Below, one piece after another: positions 32,015-34,813 of a stretch of 34,813 nucleotides of DNA (the stretch's first letter is position 1; each line of letters starts with the position of its first letter). The stretch spans positions 1-34,813 of the forward strand of contig BQJS01000025.1 of assembly GCA_021604825.1 (NCBI GenBank). The letters are read 5' to 3'. The notes below the pieces were generated by a model. That model worked only from the letters and a program-made list of their open reading frames with translations, was not told where the DNA came from and made no database searches. The translations under genes and the position numbers were made by a program. Origin of the DNA: Phycisphaerae bacterium (lineage in GTDB: Bacteria; Planctomycetota; Phycisphaerae; UBA1845).

Positions 32015-34393
32015 TTAATTCCCAAGCCCGTGTGCGGTGTTCATGTTCGAGATGCTGTCTCCACCGTGGCACACTGAGCAGGACTCGGCATTTGTTACAT
32101 CTTGTCGCTGCGTGAAGTCATCCGCGCCTACGTTGGCAACGCTAATGACGCCACCGTTTTGCCGCATGTGGGCGAGCGTCAAATCGTTGTCGTGGCAGTA
32201 ATAGCATGTGGACGCGGTGGCTGTGTTCACCCAGTCGTTGACATTGGGTACGCTGTCGCGGGCTGCATCGACGGCAGCGAAATCGTTTCCGTCCAAACCG
32301 TCAGCGGTGCCCGTGGTGCGGACCGTCGTGTCCAATACGTTCTCAGCCAACGGCAACTCGTAAGTGCCTTCCATGTGACACAGTAGGCAGTTGCTGGAAC
32401 CGTGTTCGGCTGGGTAGGTGACTTCCGCCCAGTCGTAGAAGATACCATCGTTGCGGCCGCGGACAAACTGATAGTCGTTCGAACGCATGGCCGAAGCGTG
32501 GATACCGTGGATCATTTCCTTGAAGTTGTTGGTGTCTTCCGGCCAGGTCCAGGTATCGCTGTTACCCAATGCAACGGTTGCGGCTGAAGGATCATCCGTA
32601 AGCGGATCACCGTCCCGGTCAGCAGCATTGGCTGGGTTGATCGCCCGCCCGCTGGTGCTCAAGTTCGGGACGTGACAGAGCGCACAGATCGAGGGATCCA
32701 TGGGCATCTTTTCATTCAGCCCAACGACCCGGTTACCACCGTGCCCTTCAAACCACTCGTGACAAGCGCCGCATTTATTCGAGTCGACGATTTCACGACG
32801 AATTTCGTCACCGGTGACAGCGGCTACTGCCGACAGCGTGTGCAGGCTGGCGTCCTGGGCTTCGTCGCCATCGGTGTCGAATTGGAAGTAGCCCTGCAGA
32901 CCAACGGCTCGCAACATAGATCCTGCCGGGAACGCATTACCGGTCGAAGCAAAGTCGGCTACACAGTCTGTACCGCTGGAGCAATCGATACCCGCTGCCG
33001 CGACCAAGTCGCCAAGATCGACGCCGACAGGTTGTCCACCGTTTTGCCCAGTGTTGGTGTAGTCAGCCGGATTGGCGATACCGTCCTGCGCTTCGGCCCA
33101 AGCCATCAAGAAGACTGGCCAACGGAATGCGTTGCCATCTCCATCCACAAAACCATCTGGCAGGTCGTTCAAGTCGAGCAATTCGCCGTCGGCAGTCACC
33201 TTGAATGTGACTGTCGGATTTCCACCACCGTCTACGGTGACTGCGCTTACGCTGAATTCCATTGCAGGTACGCTGGCTGGCAGGTTCGGATTGTTGGGCG
33301 TTGCGTTTAAGGTGAGGTGACTGTCTTCAATACCGGCAATTCCACCGGATGCCGGGTGGCAAGCTGCGCACCCGGAGTTATCTGCCTGAGGACCGGCACT
33401 GTGCAGCGTCATACCCTCAGGTGCGGGATCGACAAAGCTCGTCTGGTGACAGCCCCCGCAGGCCATGATGCTGGGGACCGTGTTCCAATTGTCGCCGTCC
33501 GGAGTCGCTTCGTCATCGCTGGTATGGCACTTGCGACAATTCGCGAGGTCTTGCGGATACGTCACCTCTGAATAGTCGATGCCCTCGTCGAGCACGTCGA
33601 ACTTCTGGGCCGCGTGAATCTTGTGCGTCATAAACGCCATGTCGCCCTCGCCCATGGCCAACTCGGGCGTGTGGCAGTTCACGCAGTATTCCACCTTGAA
33701 TCGGCGACCATGGAACACGAGGTCTTCGTGGCACTCATTGCAGGAATTCATCGTCACGATGTTGCGGGTTTCAGTCACAGCCCCGCCTCCCGGGACAAAA
33801 TCCATAACCAAATTCTGGGCCGGCAAGGGGCTGCTACCGGAGCCGATCTGTCCAGCCACACGGTGGCTTAGCGTCGGTTCGTAAGTCACTCCGCTTACTT
33901 CGGCGACGTCGGTGTTGAAAGTGAACACGTAAGTTCCGTCGCCGTTGTCGACCAAGGATGAACCGGTGTCGTAATCAGGCGGGGTGGAACCATCGTTGGT
34001 CGTATCTCGTGTGTATGCGACCCAAGTGCTTGGATCACCATTGGTTCCCGCGACCAGTTTGGTCAGGGTAAATCGCACAAAGCGGTTGCTATCTTCCCAA
34101 AGCGCACCGATGCCCGTGATGGGTGTGCCGCTGGCTGTCGTTACAGTGAAATTGACGACCGGTGGGCTGGCGATGGTGACGCCAGTGATTTCGCTTTGAA
34201 CTTCCATCCCTGCGAAGTCATCGTCCGAAGCGGTGCCCAAGTCGACCACCGCCTGTCCGGCGGGACCGGCAGGGCCTGGTTCACCTTGGGGGCCTTGCGG
34301 ACCGGGAACACCGTTGCCACATCCGGCGATGCTCAGACCGAGTACCGCCAAAACGGCTGGCAAAAAATTTGTCCAAGCGATTCGACTTGTCAT
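32015..34393 (-). CDS. OmcA/MtrC-type decaheme c-type cytochrome, outer-surface lipoprotein
   Basis: With ATG 34393, preceded by AAGGAG, the protein is 792 residues; a longer reading from 34600 puts a non-conserved leader before the signal peptide and is rejected. A lipoprotein signal ends at lipobox IAGC (Cys25). A short collagen-like linker GPQGPQGEPGPAGPAG (31-46) follows. There are exactly ten CxxCH haem sites, in order CNECH, CVNCH, CRKCH, CGGCH, CAACH, CGACH, CALCH, CLLCH, CYYCH and CSVCH. They form two groups of five, separated by a beta-rich region, with another beta-rich domain at the N-terminus. This four-domain, 5+5 haem layout is that of OmcA/MtrC proteins, which carry electrons across the cell surface to metals or other external acceptors. 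The partner porin and inner cytochromes (MtrAB-type) are not in the window. Confidence 0.93.
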   Translation of the reverse strand: MTSRIAWTNFLPAVLAVLGLSIAGCGNGVPGPQGPQGEPGPAGPAGQAVVDLGTASDDDFAGMEVQSEITGVTIASPPVVNFTVTTASGTPITGIGALWEDSNRFVRFTLTKLVAGTNGDPSTWVAYTRDTTNDGSTPPDYDTGSSLVDNGDGTYVFTFNTDVAEVSGVTYEPTLSHRVAGQIGSGSSPLPAQNLVMDFVPGGGAVTETRNIVTMNSCNECHEDLVFHGRRFKVEYCVNCHTPELAMGEGDMAFMTHKIHAAQKFDVLDEGIDYSEVTYPQDLANCRKCHTSDDEATPDGDNWNTVPSIMACGGCHQTSFVDPAPEGMTLHSAGPQADNSGCAACHPASGGIAGIEDSHLTLNATPNNPNLPASVPAMEFSVSAVTVDGGGNPTVTFKVTADGELLDLNDLPDGFVDGDGNAFRWPVFLMAWAEAQDGIANPADYTNTGQNGGQPVGVDLGDLVAAAGIDCSSGTDCVADFASTGNAFPAGSMLRAVGLQGYFQFDTDGDEAQDASLHTLSAVAAVTGDEIRREIVDSNKCGACHEWFEGHGGNRVVGLNEKMPMDPSICALCHVPNLSTSGRAINPANAADRDGDPLTDDPSAATVALGNSDTWTWPEDTNNFKEMIHGIHASAMRSNDYQFVRGRNDGIFYDWAEVTYPAEHGSSNCLLCHMEGTYELPLAENVLDTTVRTTGTADGLDGNDFAAVDAARDSVPNVNDWVNTATASTCYYCHDNDLTLAHMRQNGGVISVANVGADDFTQRQDVTNAESCSVCHGGDSISNMNTAHGLGN

Positions 34394-34813
34394 GTTTAGT
34401 CTCCTTACAAGTTCGCCGAATACGACGAGCGAGATGCGAAAGCAATGCGCTAATGAGGTCATTTGAAACTTCCAATACAGCATTCTTTTAATCGACAATC
34501 TCAATCCACACAAACTAATCTTTCTCTTCTTATCTTGCCACTGCGCGCATGATTCAGTGCGCACAGCGCTCGTGGATCTTGTATTGGTGCAACCGCGCAA
34601 TCTATCGCGGCAAATAGCGCACCCGTATCGGCAAATCGCGCAATAGAATCAGTCGTTGCGTGCGCTTCCGCCAGTTTTGATTAGGTTCAGTATGAATTCT
34701 GCATCAGAACCGTGAAGGGGAGAGGCAATTTACGCGCCGCCCGGTTTGGTTTGTGGATATTAATTTTTGATTTGCACCAGTGTCGGCGCTGGGTGGTGCG
34801 GAATGTCTGCGAA
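34394..34813. other. Upstream region of the decaheme cytochrome gene, to the window edge
   Basis: 420 bp with no supportable gene. The RBS AAGGAG lies about 8 bases before the cytochrome ATG. The in-frame minus extension to 34600 is probably leader. I cannot identify a clear promoter or operator. Confidence 0.5.

Noticed and set aside
32672..33310. 212-codon ORF on the plus strand
   Set aside because: Antisense to the decaheme cytochrome, whose haem motifs fix the true reading frame.
34394..34600. 69-codon N-terminal extension of the decaheme cytochrome
   Set aside because: The lipoprotein signal peptide and AAGGAG RBS place the start at 34393; the upstream in-frame part has no protein-like features.

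Overview
The window is one contiguous piece of a bacterial chromosome that carries its replication origin region. The marker order is top6B-top6A (minus strand), a candidate oriC, then dnaA, dnaN, a DciA-like gene and gyrB (plus strand). Three features suggest a Planctomycetota-like bacterium, possibly near Phycisphaerae: a PEP-CTERM surface protein with an arginine-rich tail, a bacterial topoisomerase VI next to gyrase, and a TMTC-type membrane/TPR protein. This lineage call is inference from gene content; the window has no rRNA. I see no phage, transposase, CRISPR array or defence island.

Left part (1-9.6 kb): a tandemly duplicated PEP-CTERM ORF that runs off the left edge, a small Cys-containing secreted protein, a CPBP membrane protease, tRNA-Ser(GGA), a GNAT acetyltransferase, a PIG-L deacetylase, a helical protein of unknown function, a FadF/HdrD-like membrane Fe-S oxidoreductase, a possible 32-residue membrane peptide, tRNA-Glu(UUC) and DNA polymerase X. 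Middle part (9.6-20.6 kb): an NhaD/CitMHS-like transporter with a His-rich segment, recO, a lone flagellin with a strong terminator, a SEC-C plus CxxCxxCC metal-cluster protein, a secreted YciI-like protein, a TRASH/YHS-like lipoprotein, a small membrane-protein gene broken by an in-frame TGA, a TMTC-like TPR protein, a secreted DUF1579-like protein, a second GNAT acetyltransferase and a REPIN-like inverted repeat.

Origin part (20.6-30.2 kb): topoisomerase VI B and A form a minus-strand operon, divergent from dnaA across about 370 bp that hold a perfect DnaA box and AT-rich DNA. A second DnaA-box-like site and AT-rich stretch lie between dnaA and dnaN. dnaN, a DUF721/DciA-like gene and gyrB follow; recF is absent from this cluster, although recO is present 12 kb to the left. 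Two unrelated type II topoisomerases therefore flank the initiator gene.

Right part (30.2-34.8 kb): an isochorismatase-fold protein whose nucleophilic Cys position is Ser, tRNA-Cys(GCA), a strong terminator, and a decaheme OmcA/MtrC-type outer-surface lipoprotein cytochrome with a short collagen-like linker, which suggests extracellular electron transfer. I do not see one dedicated new multi-gene system. The best leads are the topoisomerase VI pair at the origin, the fused PEP-CTERM duplication, the TGA-interrupted membrane gene, the Cys-to-Ser hydrolase and the decaheme cytochrome.
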